A stretch of 64,000 nucleotides of DNA. Origin: Halocatena salina (GTDB lineage: Archaea; Halobacteriota; Halobacteria; Halobacteriales; Haloarculaceae). Positions within the stretch are counted from its first letter, which is position 1. Each line of letters opens with the position of its first letter. The position numbers and the translations under genes were made by a program. The notes beneath the pieces were generated by a model. The model had not been told where the DNA came from. It searched no databases and was given only the letters and a program-made list of their open reading frames with translations. Where the stretch lies: assembly GCF_023115355.1 (NCBI RefSeq), contig NZ_CP096021.1, forward strand, positions 351,307 to 415,306, written 5' to 3'. Below, one piece after another: positions 9,593 to 18,304 of this stretch.

Positions 9593-10431
9593 GTTTGCAT
9601 ACAGACCCCAGTACTGCCGTGGTTGACGGTTCTCGATTCGAGGGTGACGTACAACGATATCTTCGCGGTGTCGGTGGATTCAGTATGTTTCTCCTCGTCT
9701 GGTGGATCGGTGCGGCAATGACCCACCCGTCGTATCTGGTACCGGGACCTGCAGACTCGGTACGGGCATTCCTCGATTTGTTTGCAACCTCGACTGTGAT
9801 TGTCGTTCCTATCGCTGGTTCGGAGGTTGTTCTTCCGACGGGCCTCGCTCATCTCGCACAGACCCTATTTCATTACGTGCCCGGGTTACTTCTCGGCGCA
9901 GCCGGGGGTATCAGCCTTGGACTAGCGATGGGCTGGAACAAACTCCTCGACGACTGGCTACAGCCGCTCGTCCGGGTGCTTCGTCCGATTCCACCCTTGG
10001 CTTGGGTCGTCTTCGCGATCGTCTGGTTCGGAATTCACCATACCGGCGCAGCGTTTATCGTCTTTGTCGGCGCATTCTGGATCAACTTCTATGGTGCCTA
10101 TGGTGGTGTCGAGGACGTGTCGGGAGAATTGATCGACGCCGCGTCGACGCTCGGTGTGGAACGTGATCTCTCGATGCTGAAGCTCGTCGCGCTGCCAAGT
10201 GCGGCACCACAATTGCTGACGGGCTTCCGGACGAGTATTGGCCGGTGCTGGATGATCGTCGTCGGTGCGGAACTGTTCGGCGCACCCGGTGTCGGATACG
10301 AGATCATCAACGCATCGAACAACCTTGCGATGGCGACCAGTGTCGCCTATATGTTCCTCATCAGCCTCGCCTTCCTTTGCATGGACATCGGCTTCCGACT
10401 CGTGGAACGGAGGATACTCGCATGGCGCTGA
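9589..10431 (+). CDS. ABC transporter permease (NitT/TauT-like)
   Basis: This 280-residue inner-membrane protein has about six hydrophobic segments (for example [51 protein letters not shown]). The cytoplasmic EAA-type coupling loop reads [20 protein letters not shown], with the downstream signature [20 protein letters not shown]. It is the translocation subunit for the preceding binding protein and overlaps that gene by four bases and the following ATPase gene by ten. This indicates a translationally coupled operon. Confidence 0.9.
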   Translation: MSLHTDPSTAVVDGSRFEGDVQRYLRGVGGFSMFLLVWWIGAAMTHPSYLVPGPADSVRAFLDLFATSTVIVVPIAGSEVVLPTGLAHLAQTLFHYVPGLLLGAAGGISLGLAMGWNKLLDDWLQPLVRVLRPIPPLAWVVFAIVWFGIHHTGAAFIVFVGAFWINFYGAYGGVEDVSGELIDAASTLGVERDLSMLKLVALPSAAPQLLTGFRTSIGRCWMIVVGAELFGAPGVGYEIINASNNLAMATSVAYMFLISLAFLCMDIGFRLVERRILAWR

Positions 10432-11210
10432 GCGATACGTCACCTACGACGGAAGAGTCTAGACAGAAGATCACTGTCCGGAATATCAGTAAGAAGTACG
10501 AGTCCGTCCACGCACTCGCCAATGTCTCGTTCTCGGTTGCGAACGGAGAGTTTTGCTGTGTTGTCGGTCCGTCGGGGTGTGGAAAAACGACGCTGTTGCG
10601 GACGATCGCCGGGCTTGACGATCCTGACAGCGGCTCCATCCTGATCGACGAGCAGTCGATCACTGAACCTGGGCTGGATCGAGGAATGGTGTTTCAGGAG
10701 TACGCACTGTTCCCGTGGCGGACTGTCCGTGGGAACATTCGCTTCGGCCTCGACCGTCCCACGTGTGACTGCCCGGACTGCGCGGCGCGGGTGCGGGAGC
10801 TGATCGACCTCGTCGGACTCGAAGGGTTTGAGGACGCGTACCCGAAGGAGCTGTCCGGGGGAATGAAACAGCGCGTCGGTATCGCCCGCGCTCTTGCTGT
10901 AGATCCGGAGATTCTGTTGATGGATGAACCGTTCGCGAGCGTCGACACTCGGACACGCGACCGTCTACATACCGAACTGCTTGATATTTGGACACAGACG
11001 GAGAAAACCGTCGTATTCGTCACTCATGACATCGACGAAGCCGTAAGGCTAGCTGATCGAATCATCGTCATGGCAACAGCCCCCGGCACTGTTCGATCAA
11101 CTCTCACTATCGATCTGAATCGCCCACGTGAGCGGACTGCTCATACCTTCGTCGACTACGTTGCACGCATCAGAGATGAACTCACCAGCCCACCGGATGC
11201 TGATCGTTGA
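10422..11210 (+). CDS. ABC transporter ATPase with a CxCxxC insert (NitT/TauT-like)
   Basis: The product is 262 residues from the ATG at 10422, which overlaps the permease stop. A longer upstream frame would read through the permease gene in another frame and is not credible. It has Walker A (GPSGCGKTT, residues 49-57), a Q-loop ([10 protein letters not shown], 90-99), the signature LSGGMKQR and Walker B (ILLMDEP). Between Q-loop and signature lies Cys115-x-Cys117-x2-Cys120 (TCDCPDC), and Cys45-Cys46 precede the Walker A. A Cys cluster in this helical subdomain could bind a metal and couple transport to metal status; that is inference. The operon ends here. Confidence 0.9.
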   Translation: MALSDTSPTTEESRQKITVRNISKKYESVHALANVSFSVANGEFCCVVGPSGCGKTTLLRTIAGLDDPDSGSILIDEQSITEPGLDRGMVFQEYALFPWRTVRGNIRFGLDRPTCDCPDCAARVRELIDLVGLEGFEDAYPKELSGGMKQRVGIARALAVDPEILLMDEPFASVDTRTRDRLHTELLDIWTQTEKTVVFVTHDIDEAVRLADRIIVMATAPGTVRSTLTIDLNRPRERTAHTFVDYVARIRDELTSPPDADR

Positions 11211-11222
11211 TGCCCGAACCCG

Positions 11223-11278
11223 GATAGTTATTGAAATAACTATCTCATAACCACTATTTCCATCATAAATATGAGATA
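11223..11278. promoter_or_regulatory. Two perfect inverted repeats between transporter operon and NikR-like gene
   Basis: The first repeat, GATAGTTATT-GA-AATAACTATC (11223-11244), has perfect 10-bp arms and begins 13 bp after the ATPase stop. The second has 9-bp arms, tatctcata (11241-11249) and tatgagata (11270-11278), separated by 20 bp, and ends 17 bp before the GTG at 11296. The first could be a hairpin terminator or an operator. The second has a widely spaced half-site layout, as in the E. coli NikR operator (GTATGA-N16-TCATAC), although its arms face the other way. An AT-rich stretch (11275-11290) could be the promoter. Confidence 0.6.
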
Positions 11279-11295
11279 TTTAATATATAGTTATT

Positions 11296-11583
11296 GTGAT
11301 ATCTGTGGTGGTGGAACGACTTCGGGGCGACCTCGAGCGGTTTGCCGAAGAGCACGGAGACAGCGGACGAAGCGAGATTACTATCTTTGCATATGATGCA
11401 CTCGAAATCGAACTCGCTGGCAACACAAACTGTGTTGAAACGTTCGCCATCGAAGCCGAGTACGCGGATGTCTCACGCTTTATCGCGACCGTTCGAGGAA
11501 CCGATGCGTCTGTCTCTGCTGAATATACGGCCATACTGATCGATGTGGTGAGCACTGAGATCGTAGAGCACGTAACGGAGTAG
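11296..11583 (+). CDS. Shortened NikR-like protein lacking the metal-site histidines
   Basis: The 95-residue product (GTG start) aligns with the two intact NikR proteins here at both ends: ISVVVERLRGDLERFAEEHG and GRSE match the start of the ribbon-helix-helix, and NCVETFAIEAEYADVSRFIA the end of the ACT-like domain. Two internal segments are missing: the second DNA-binding helix with the linker, and the strand-loop carrying the nickel histidines. Only the Cys (NTNC) is kept. The frame is intact, so it may be a decaying gene or a metal-blind partner that alters NikR tetramers. Inverted repeats sit just upstream. Function is unknown. Confidence 0.6.
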   Translation: MISVVVERLRGDLERFAEEHGDSGRSEITIFAYDALEIELAGNTNCVETFAIEAEYADVSRFIATVRGTDASVSAEYTAILIDVVSTEIVEHVTE

Positions 11584-11681
11584 AGTAATCAGTGAAAGGG
11601 GTTGGGGTACGAAACGTTCCTATCAACATTGTCTCTACAGATCCCTTAAGATTGTTAATCGATGTTCTTGAAGAGGGCAAC

Positions 11682-11690
11682 TTTATTATA
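11682..11690 (+). promoter_or_regulatory. TATA box of the cbiM/nikM operon
   Basis: tttattata lies about 30 nt before the ATG at 11717, the archaeal spacing for a leaderless or near-leaderless transcript of the ECF transporter operon. Confidence 0.5.
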
Positions 11691-11716
11691 TTCGCCATCA
11701 GAATTACCAAGCAGCC

Positions 11717-12394
11717 ATGGCACACATTCATCTCGGAGAAGGATCGTTCCCGCTGTGGGCACTGATCGTCTGGACTCTGCTCGGCGTCGGGCTGATTGGC
11801 GCTGTCGTTTATCGGATCCGAAAAGGCGGCATCAAAACACACCAGATCGCGCTCGCTGGAATCGGGACGGCCGCGAGTTTCGCGGTTTTCCAGCTGAATA
11901 TCCCCGTGTGGGGCGGCGTCCACATGACCCTCACAGGTCTCGTCGGCATCCTCGCCGGTCCGCTCCTCGGAGCACTCATCGCGCTGGTCGTGAACATCTT
12001 CTCGGCGGCACTCGGTCACGGTGCTGTCGGTCTGCTCGGCGCGAACACGTTGGTCAACGCCACTGAAGCCATCGTCGCGTATTATGCGTTCAAAACGCTG
12101 ATTCGGATGGACTGGAACAGCTTCCCAGCGAGTGCGAGCGCCGCAACGCTCGGCCTGTCGGCTGGGGCGATCTTGATGGGTGCAATCATCGTCATTAGTG
12201 GTGTGAACGGGAGCACACTGCCCCGTGGTGACCTGACCATTGCAGTTGCCGGACTCGTTGGGCTCAACCTCGGCGTCGCCGTCATCGAAGGAATGCTGAC
12301 TGGGTTCATCGTCCAGTTCCTCGCGTCGGTTCGTCCCGATCTTGTCGGTCTCGGCGACCACGCTAGGGAGGAGTCTGCGGGGGTGATGCTCTGA
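11717..12394 (+). CDS. CbiM/NikM-family substrate-capture membrane protein of an ECF metal transporter
   Basis: The 225-residue membrane protein has about six hydrophobic segments and CbiM/NikM-like motifs (ALAGIGTAASFAVFQLNIPV, GGVHMTLTGLVGILAGPLLG, GLLGANTLVNATEAIVAYYA). CbiM and NikM bind Co2+ or Ni2+ through an N-terminal Met-His motif. Here the chain begins M-A-H-I-H, so the first His is at position 3, or 2 if Met is removed, and the site may be retained in shifted form. The gene begins a four-gene operon (M, N, Q, O) with overlapping or adjacent start codons. Flanking NikR genes favour nickel over cobalt, but the sequence alone does not decide. Confidence 0.9.
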   Translation: MAHIHLGEGSFPLWALIVWTLLGVGLIGAVVYRIRKGGIKTHQIALAGIGTAASFAVFQLNIPVWGGVHMTLTGLVGILAGPLLGALIALVVNIFSAALGHGAVGLLGANTLVNATEAIVAYYAFKTLIRMDWNSFPASASAATLGLSAGAILMGAIIVISGVNGSTLPRGDLTIAVAGLVGLNLGVAVIEGMLTGFIVQFLASVRPDLVGLGDHAREESAGVML

Positions 12395-12717
12395 TGCAGC
12401 GCTGGAAGCAGTATGGTGGGCTTGTCGGCCTGTTCGCGGGCTGTTTGGCCGCCGGACTGTGGGGCTTCACGTCGACTGGCGGCGCACTCCCGTGGGCCAA
12501 GCGGTCTGCAAAGACGCTCCAACGTGGCGTCCAAGACGGCGGTGGCACACTCATCGACCTCAACCGGGGAATCATCATCGCTGGTCCTATTCGGAAAGGT
12601 GGGATGATGCTCGAATTCCTCGGGGTCGTTGTCCTGCTCGCCGTCATCGGAATCGGACTATATATCTACGTTGATCGCTACAGTGGTCTCGACGAAGAGG
12701 AGAGCGCGGCTCAATAA
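12394..12717 (+). CDS. CbiN/NikN-like small membrane protein
   Basis: This 107-residue protein has two hydrophobic segments (GGLVGLFAGCLAAGLWGF near residues 8-25 and MLEFLGVVVLLAVIGIGLYI near 71-90). They flank an external loop of about 45 residues, the topology of CbiN/NikN. In ECF metal transporters this subunit helps load the metal into the M component. Sequence motifs are weak, so the assignment leans on topology and on its position between the M and Q genes (1-bp overlap with M, 2-bp gap to Q). Confidence 0.75.
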   Translation: MQRWKQYGGLVGLFAGCLAAGLWGFTSTGGALPWAKRSAKTLQRGVQDGGGTLIDLNRGIIIAGPIRKGGMMLEFLGVVVLLAVIGIGLYIYVDRYSGLDEEESAAQ

Positions 12718-12719
12718 TC

Positions 12720-13532
12720 GTGACGACACTCTCAAACCACGTTCCCGACCCACGGCTCATCACGGCGTTTGCCGAGCGTCGCGACGGACCACTGCATCGC
12801 ATCAACCCATGGACAAAAGTCGGAATCGTTGGCGCACTCGTCCTCGCGGTTACGGTGTTCGACCGGCTCGTCCTGCTGTCCGGACTGTACGGGGCAGTCC
12901 TCCTCGTTTATGGCCTCGCGGGCCTCCCGTATGGCCGGCTGGCAGGCTGGTACGCCTTTCCGATGTTGTTTATCGTCTCCGTCGCTGGTCCGCTTGCCTT
13001 TCTCGAACCGGGGGTGCCGATCGGTGGTGCGCTCTCGACGCCTCTCGGTGCGCTCTCGATCACGTGGGGTGGCGTAGTCTTGTTCGCAGAGCTCAGCTTC
13101 CGGTCGCTGACGGTCGTCACGTTCGCGCTGACGGCGTCGATGACGACGACGTACACTGATGTCGCCTACATACTCGGTCGATTGCTCCCCCGACCGATCG
13201 ATCAGATCGCACTGCTCACGTATCGGTTCACGTTCGTCATAATCGAGACGTTGGAGGACCTGGTGAAGGCTGCGCTCTCCCGGGGGGCGAACTTCTCGGA
13301 GTTCTGGTCGAACAAACGCCTCTACGCCAGGATTCTCGGCATGACGATGTTGTCGGCAATCGAGCAGTCCGAACGGCTCGTCACGTCGATGGAAGCCCGC
13401 GGCTACGACGGTGACATCACGTTGTACGGTGACGTCCCGCGGCCACCCGTCCACGAACTCCTCCTGGTCGTCGGGTCATACGTCGCCATCGTCGGATACA
13501 CAGCAGTCACGATGGACGGGGGAGGGCTATGA
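12720..13532 (+). CDS. CbiQ/NikQ-family T component of the ECF transporter
   Basis: The 270-residue membrane protein (GTG start) has several hydrophobic segments and the two cytoplasmic coupling-helix signatures of T components: ALSRGANF near residue 185 and SMEARGYDGD near residue 222. These helices contact the ATPase pair. It lies two bases after the N gene and overlaps the ATPase gene by four bases (ATGA), so the subunits are made together. Confidence 0.9.
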   Translation: MTTLSNHVPDPRLITAFAERRDGPLHRINPWTKVGIVGALVLAVTVFDRLVLLSGLYGAVLLVYGLAGLPYGRLAGWYAFPMLFIVSVAGPLAFLEPGVPIGGALSTPLGALSITWGGVVLFAELSFRSLTVVTFALTASMTTTYTDVAYILGRLLPRPIDQIALLTYRFTFVIIETLEDLVKAALSRGANFSEFWSNKRLYARILGMTMLSAIEQSERLVTSMEARGYDGDITLYGDVPRPPVHELLLVVGSYVAIVGYTAVTMDGGGL

Positions 13533-14407
13533 GCCAAGACGAATCACCGCTCGTTTATCTCCAGTGTGGCGCCCACACCTACCCGGACGGGACCGTCGGG
13601 ATGCACGACATCGAGTTCAGCGTCTATCCCGACGAGGTCATAGCACTGGTCGGCGGCAACGGCGCTGGCAAATCGACACTGCTTGAACATCTGAACGCGA
13701 CGCTCGTTCCTGACGATGGCGAACTGGTCGTCGATGGAACGCCGATCACCGAGGAGAACAAAGCTCACGCGCGAAAGGAAGTCGGATTCGTCTTCCAGGA
13801 TGCCGACACACAGCTGGTTGCCCCCACGGTGTTGGACGACGTGATGTTCGGTCTCCAGAACTACGGCGTTCCCGGTGACGAAGCGAAAGGACGTGCCAGG
13901 GAGGCGCTCACGACCGTCGACGCGAGTCACCTCGAAGATCGGATCCCGCACTACCTGAGCGGCGGCGAAAAACGGCTCGTCGGTCTCGCTGGTGTACTCG
14001 TGCTCGAACCGCGGGTGGTCGTCCTCGACGAGCCGCTCGCCGGTCTCGATCCCGAGCGGTCGCGACTGGTCGCAGAGCGCATCCACCAGATCCACGAGGA
14101 CGGTATCAGCGTCGTCCTTTCGACACACGACCTCGAATTCGCCGCTGAGGTCGCTGATCGGGTCTGCGTGATGGCTGACGGCAATATCATCGGGAGGGGA
14201 ACGCCGAGTGAAGTGTTCTACGACGACGTGCTGTTGGACGAAGCAAATCTGCATCCACCGAGTTCGGTTCGCGTGGCCCGCGATGTGGGATTGGATGCGA
14301 CCGTACAGCCAGTGACAGAAGATGATCTCGTGGCACTTCTCACGGACATAGCCGTCGATTCGGAAACGATTCAGACCCGCTCACTCGATGGCAGCGGTCA
14401 CGACTGA
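13529..14407 (+). CDS. CbiO/NikO-family ATPase of the ECF transporter
   Basis: The 292-residue protein has Walker A (GGNGAGKST), a Q-loop (VFQDADTQL), the signature LSGGEKRLVGLAG, Walker B (VVVLDEP) and a switch His (STHDLEF). This is the pattern of energy-coupling-factor ATPases, with the QDADTQL variant typical of CbiO. A C-terminal extension of about 50 residues follows the core. It powers the CbiM/NikM-type uptake system encoded just upstream and ends that operon. Confidence 0.93.
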   Translation: MSQDESPLVYLQCGAHTYPDGTVGMHDIEFSVYPDEVIALVGGNGAGKSTLLEHLNATLVPDDGELVVDGTPITEENKAHARKEVGFVFQDADTQLVAPTVLDDVMFGLQNYGVPGDEAKGRAREALTTVDASHLEDRIPHYLSGGEKRLVGLAGVLVLEPRVVVLDEPLAGLDPERSRLVAERIHQIHEDGISVVLSTHDLEFAAEVADRVCVMADGNIIGRGTPSEVFYDDVLLDEANLHPPSSVRVARDVGLDATVQPVTEDDLVALLTDIAVDSETIQTRSLDGSGHD

Positions 14408-14687
14408 CAACGCTCCTTGGTACCTCGCATTACTTCCTCGGCAACTCGAGACAGTTAACCGACAGTACGCCTGAGTGATCGTTGCGATCAATCTCGCGGG
14501 AACAACGTTCGGCTTCTGGTACTACCTACATCCCGCAGTTCAGGTTCGAACCCGTTGTGGCGGTGTCTTGAAATTCCTCTTTTGCCGTGACCTGCAGAAC
14601 GTATAGGAGAAATCACGTATCGACTGCGCGATTTCGATGCAGTGAGTCGAGTCAAACTGATGCTCCTCGCTGAGCACTAAGGCGTAC

Positions 14688-15119
14688 TCAAGACTGGATA
14701 GAATGATCGGGGAGATCCTCAGCGAGTGACGTGATCGAGTAGTCCACCGCTCGGACATCGGAAACTGACCGAACGGTGTTAACGAACCCTGATATCTCTT
14801 CGACACTCCCCTCTAAGACGAATAGTTCTATACAGTACTGCTCTCCGACGTGTGCATGAGTGGTCGCGGAGACGGTGGAATCGTTCTCATGTCGTATGCC
14901 TCTGAGACGCTGTTGAACCGTGAGTTGACAGTATTCGAAAATAACTATCACTGTGCATATGTGTAACTGACCGTCAATCTCTCGCCGCTGAAACTCCTCG
15001 AGGAGCGTTCGTGTACCTTCGCGTACGACCTCACTACGGCCGCTATACCCATGTTCGTCAGCAAAGGAATCGATACGAGCCAGCAACGCTTCGGACATCG
15101 AGATGCTAGCGATAGTCAT
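14688..15119 (-). CDS. nikR: NikR-type nickel-responsive regulator, second intact copy
   Basis: The 143-residue protein aligns end to end with the first NikR in this window. It has a ribbon-helix-helix domain (ASISMSEALLARIDSFADEH, GRSEVVREGTRTLLEEF) and the metal ligands His77, His88, His90 and Cys96 (THAHVGEQYC). It converges on the nikO end and diverges from the cobW pair across a 97-bp intergenic region, so it could control both flanking units. An AT box (agatattaac, read leftward near 15145) lies about 28 nt before its start, implying a leaderless transcript. Confidence 0.93.
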   Translation of the reverse strand: MTIASISMSEALLARIDSFADEHGYSGRSEVVREGTRTLLEEFQRREIDGQLHICTVIVIFEYCQLTVQQRLRGIRHENDSTVSATTHAHVGEQYCIELFVLEGSVEEISGFVNTVRSVSDVRAVDYSITSLAEDLPDHSIQS

Positions 15120-15216
15120 ATACTAATATAGGCCCCTAAGTTAATATCTTTTGTTATGCTGTATCCCACAGAACATAATAATTAGTATTTTAGTGGGGCA
15201 GATTCATAAACCGAGT
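15120..15216. promoter_or_regulatory. Divergent promoter region between nikR and cobW
   Basis: This AT-rich 97-bp region serves two divergent genes. It holds an 8-bp inverted repeat, atactaat (15120-15127) and attagtat (15181-15188), 53 bp apart, each close to the expected TATA position of one gene. Joint control by NikR is plausible but not shown. The cobW start is taken at 15217 because an upstream GTG frame would translate this region. Confidence 0.45.
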
Positions 15217-16434
15217 ATGGTGTCGAACAACACCCCGATTCCAGTAACGATTTTGAGCGGAAGCCTCGGTGCCGGCAAGACGACGACGCTCAACAACGTC
15301 CTCAACAGTGAGCGAGAACTGAACGCCGCTGTCGTCATCAACGACATGGGTGAAGTGAACATCGACGCCGACCTCGTTGAGCGTGAGTCAGAGCTCTCTC
15401 AGAGCGACGAGGAGATCATCGAACTGTCGAACGGGTGCATTTGCTGTCGGCTTCGTGGAGACATGCTAGACGAGGTCGGTCGGCTGGCCAAAGAGCGTGA
15501 CTTCGAGTATCTACTCGTCGAATCATCTGGAATCAGCGAACCGATTCCGGTCGCACAGACGTTCGCTCGTGGATTCGAAGACGCGGAGTTCGACCCCACT
15601 GGCGTCTACGAGCTCGACACGATGGTCAGCGTCGTCGACGCGCACAGCTTCTGGCAGGGATTCGATTCGGGACAGGCACTCACGGACGACTCCATCGATC
15701 CCCAAGGCAATCGCGTCCCGGAAGAAGCACTCATGGACCAGATCGAGTTCTGCGACGTCCTCCTGTTGAACAAATGCGATCTTGTTCCTGAAGAAGAACT
15801 GGAGGAGATGGAAGCGGTACTGCAAGCACTCCAACCCCGAGCGCAGATCATTCGAACCGAACACGGCGCGGTTGATGCCGCGGAGATTCTGAATACGGGA
15901 CGATTCGACTTCGAGCGGGCCAGCCAATCCGCTGGATGGAAGCGCGAGCTACAGGACGGTCACCATCATGAGGCCGCTGCCGAGGAACACGGGGTTACGT
16001 CGTTCGTGTTCGACGCCGACCGACCGTTCCATCCCGACCGAATCGCGCGTCTGTTCGCCGATCTCCCGGAGGGTATCGTTCGAGCCAAGGGATTCTTCTG
16101 GTCGGCCGGTCGTGAGGACATCGCAATGGGTCTCGACAAGGCAGGACAGTCCGTTCGAGCCGGGCCGAGCGGAACCTGGATTGCTACCCTCCCCGAGGCC
16201 GAGCAACAGCGCTATTTCGCGATCCGTCCCGGCATCAAAGACGACTGGGACGAGCACTGGGGTGATCGCGGTATCGAACTCGTGTTCATCGGCCGTGAAT
16301 TCGATGAGGAGTCATTGATCCGACGACTGAACGACTGTCTCCTCTCGGATGCGGAGATGGATGAGGACTGGAGAACGTATCCGGATCCGTTCGGTTCCGA
16401 TGAACAGCGCGAACTGGCGCTGGCCAACAACTGA
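15217..16434 (+). CDS. CobW-family GTPase (metallochaperone-like), first of a tandem pair
   Basis: The 405-residue protein has the COG0523/CobW layout: Walker A GSLGAGKTT at residues 15-23, the metal-binding GCICC at 73-77, a G3-type segment ending ESSGISEP, and the guanine-binding NKCD near residue 188. A short His stretch (DGHHHE) and the C-terminal CobW domain (RIARLFADLPEGIVRAKGFFW) follow. Members hydrolyse GTP and deliver Zn, Co or Ni to client enzymes or to cobalamin synthesis. It overlaps the second copy at ATGA. Context suggests Ni or Co. Confidence 0.92.
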   Translation: MVSNNTPIPVTILSGSLGAGKTTTLNNVLNSERELNAAVVINDMGEVNIDADLVERESELSQSDEEIIELSNGCICCRLRGDMLDEVGRLAKERDFEYLLVESSGISEPIPVAQTFARGFEDAEFDPTGVYELDTMVSVVDAHSFWQGFDSGQALTDDSIDPQGNRVPEEALMDQIEFCDVLLLNKCDLVPEEELEEMEAVLQALQPRAQIIRTEHGAVDAAEILNTGRFDFERASQSAGWKRELQDGHHHEAAAEEHGVTSFVFDADRPFHPDRIARLFADLPEGIVRAKGFFWSAGREDIAMGLDKAGQSVRAGPSGTWIATLPEAEQQRYFAIRPGIKDDWDEHWGDRGIELVFIGREFDEESLIRRLNDCLLSDAEMDEDWRTYPDPFGSDEQRELALANN

Positions 16435-17678
16435 TGAGCATCGACGATCAACCCCCCGTCACGATCCTGAGTGGCGGGCTCGGGGCCGGAAAGACGACAC
16501 TACTCAACCACCTCCTCACCGTCGGCAGTGAACAGTACGACATCGCCGTCCTCGTCAACGACGTCGGTGAGGTGAACGTCGACGCCGATCTCATCGAGAA
16601 CGGCTCCGAACTCTCGATTGACGATGGAGGCGTCACCGAACTCTCTAACGGGTGTATTTGCTGTGGCCTTCAAAACGAACTTGATCAAGAGTTGAAACGT
16701 CTCGCTCTCGATGAGGAGTTCGATTACCTGGTCATCGAAACCTCAGGTATCAGCGATCCAGTTCCGATCGCACAACGGTTCGTCTCACCAGCGCGTGCTT
16801 CCGCGCTGTACGAACTCGATACGACCGTCACCGTGGTCGATGCCCACCAGTTTCACCAAACGTTCGTCCTCGGCAACCCACTTAATCCGACTGACGACGC
16901 TCGACCACTCTCAGATTTGCTCGCCGAGCAAGTCGAGTTCTGCGATGTTCTCGTTCTCAACAAATGCGATCTCGTCTCTGAGAAGGAGTGCGAGGAGGTA
17001 GAACACGTCGTCCGAACATTCCACCCTGGAGTAGACATCGTCCAAACGACTGAAAGCGCCATCGAACCGGATCGAGTCCTCGGGACGGGACGATTCGATA
17101 AGGAGGAGACGAGTAATGCTGCCCGGTGGAAACAGGCAATTTCCACCGGTCACGAGGACGACACAGACGCCGAGACGGAGACACACGACCACGATCATCT
17201 CCACCCACCCGAGGAGTTCGGTGTCGATTCGTTTGTCTACGAGCGTCATCGACCGTTCCATCCCGAGCGGTTCCATGAGTGGCTCTGCTCGCTCCCTGAC
17301 TCCGTCATCCGGGCGAAAGGGCACTTGTGGGTTGCTGGACGCGAGCGCTACGCCCTCAACCTGAGCCAGGCAGGAACACAGACTCACGTCGACGTCAACG
17401 GTCGGTGGGCGGTGACGCTCCCGGCGTTCGAGCGTGAATCCTACCGTGAATCGCGGCCACATCTCCACTGGGACGAGCAGTGGGGTGATCGGGAAGCAAA
17501 ACTCGTCTTCATTGGTGCAGAGATGGACGACACCGCCATCATCGACGCTCTCGACGAGTGTCTCCTCTCGGAGACGGAGATCGACGAAAACTGGGACGTG
17601 TTCGCAAATCCGTTCCCGGGAACGATGGAGTGGTCCCACCCCCCGATCGAACAACGCCTCGTGGTAGGTGAACAGTAG
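16434..17678 (+). CDS. CobW-family GTPase, second of the tandem pair, His-rich
   Basis: The 414-residue paralogue shares Walker A GGLGAGKTT, the GCICC motif at the same position (73-77), SGISDP and NKCD. It differs from the first copy in a long Asp/Glu/His-rich linker (HEDDTDAETETHDHDHLH, roughly residues 236-260), a typical metal-buffering loop. The C-terminal CobW domain is intact. Tandem CobW genes may form a heterodimer or serve two metals; neither can be decided here. It overlaps both neighbouring genes, indicating one transcript. Confidence 0.92.
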   Translation: MSIDDQPPVTILSGGLGAGKTTLLNHLLTVGSEQYDIAVLVNDVGEVNVDADLIENGSELSIDDGGVTELSNGCICCGLQNELDQELKRLALDEEFDYLVIETSGISDPVPIAQRFVSPARASALYELDTTVTVVDAHQFHQTFVLGNPLNPTDDARPLSDLLAEQVEFCDVLVLNKCDLVSEKECEEVEHVVRTFHPGVDIVQTTESAIEPDRVLGTGRFDKEETSNAARWKQAISTGHEDDTDAETETHDHDHLHPPEEFGVDSFVYERHRPFHPERFHEWLCSLPDSVIRAKGHLWVAGRERYALNLSQAGTQTHVDVNGRWAVTLPAFERESYRESRPHLHWDEQWGDREAKLVFIGAEMDDTAIIDALDECLLSETEIDENWDVFANPFPGTMEWSHPPIEQRLVVGEQ

Positions 17679-18262
17679 TGAGCGGAAGCGACCACGAACT
17701 CTCCGCGATCGAAGATCGGCGGACGACCGACACCGACGGGCACGACTGTATCGACCCGATCGGCGTGGCCATCGTGACCGTGTCTTCGTCTCGCAGTGAA
17801 ACCGGCGAGAAGCCATCGCTCGATTCCAGCGGCGATACCATCGCGAATGTCCTAGAAAGCGCAGGACATGTCGTCACACATCGTCGAATGGTTTCGGACG
17901 ACTACGTTCAGATAAAGTCGACTGTGAGCGAGTGCCTAGATCAACCGGATGTCGATGTCGTTGTGACAACAGGTGGAACAGGCGTCACTGTTGACGACAT
18001 TACTCCAGATGCAGTCGAGAATCTCTTCGACCGCGAACTGCCGGGCTTTGGAGAAGCGTTCCGGTGGCTCTCGTGGGAAGAGGTTCGGACGCGTATCGTC
18101 TCAACCCGTGCGACCGCAGGTATCGCCCGTGATGTTCCAGTGTTCGTGCTACCCGGAAGTGAGAATGCCGTCCGGCTCGCCACAGTAGAGATTATCTCCG
18201 AAGAAGCTCCGCATCTCGCTGGACTTGCAACCCGACACATGGCTAGTGAGTGCGATGAGTGA
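17678..18262 (+). CDS. MoaB/MogA-like molybdopterin-binding domain protein
   Basis: The 194-residue protein (GTG start overlapping the cobW stop) has the MoaB/MogA fold: GVAIVTVSSSRSE at the start of the domain, then VVVTTGGTGVTVDDITPDAV with the Gly-rich ligand loop, and the ending motif VFVLPGSENAVRLATVEII. MogA adenylylates molybdopterin; many archaea have a single MoaB for this. Its coupling to CobW GTPases suggests either molybdenum cofactor delivery or a repurposed role in metal-cofactor assembly (inference). About 40 residues precede the domain and may be disordered. Confidence 0.85.
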   Translation: MSGSDHELSAIEDRRTTDTDGHDCIDPIGVAIVTVSSSRSETGEKPSLDSSGDTIANVLESAGHVVTHRRMVSDDYVQIKSTVSECLDQPDVDVVVTTGGTGVTVDDITPDAVENLFDRELPGFGEAFRWLSWEEVRTRIVSTRATAGIARDVPVFVLPGSENAVRLATVEIISEEAPHLAGLATRHMASECDE

Positions 18263-18304
18263 GAACACGACCCGGTGCTCGGATTCGTATGGCGGGTGGA
18301 TCAC

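Noticed and set aside
10245..10421. N-terminal extension of the NitT/TauT-type ATPase
   Set aside because: It overlaps the permease coding region out of frame; the ATG at 10422 fits the family and the operon overlap.
11480..12361. Long leftward frame (293 codons) across the nikM gene
   Set aside because: The product is a Glu/Asp/Arg-rich low-quality sequence, a shadow of the hydrophobic transporter gene on the other strand.
14540..14570. GGTTCGAACCC resembling a tRNA T-loop
   Set aside because: The flanks do not form the 5-bp T-stem, and no D-arm, anticodon arm or acceptor stem is present upstream.
16911..17816. Leftward 301-codon frame over the second cobW gene
   Set aside because: It lies antisense to a protein with complete GTPase motifs and shows no family features.
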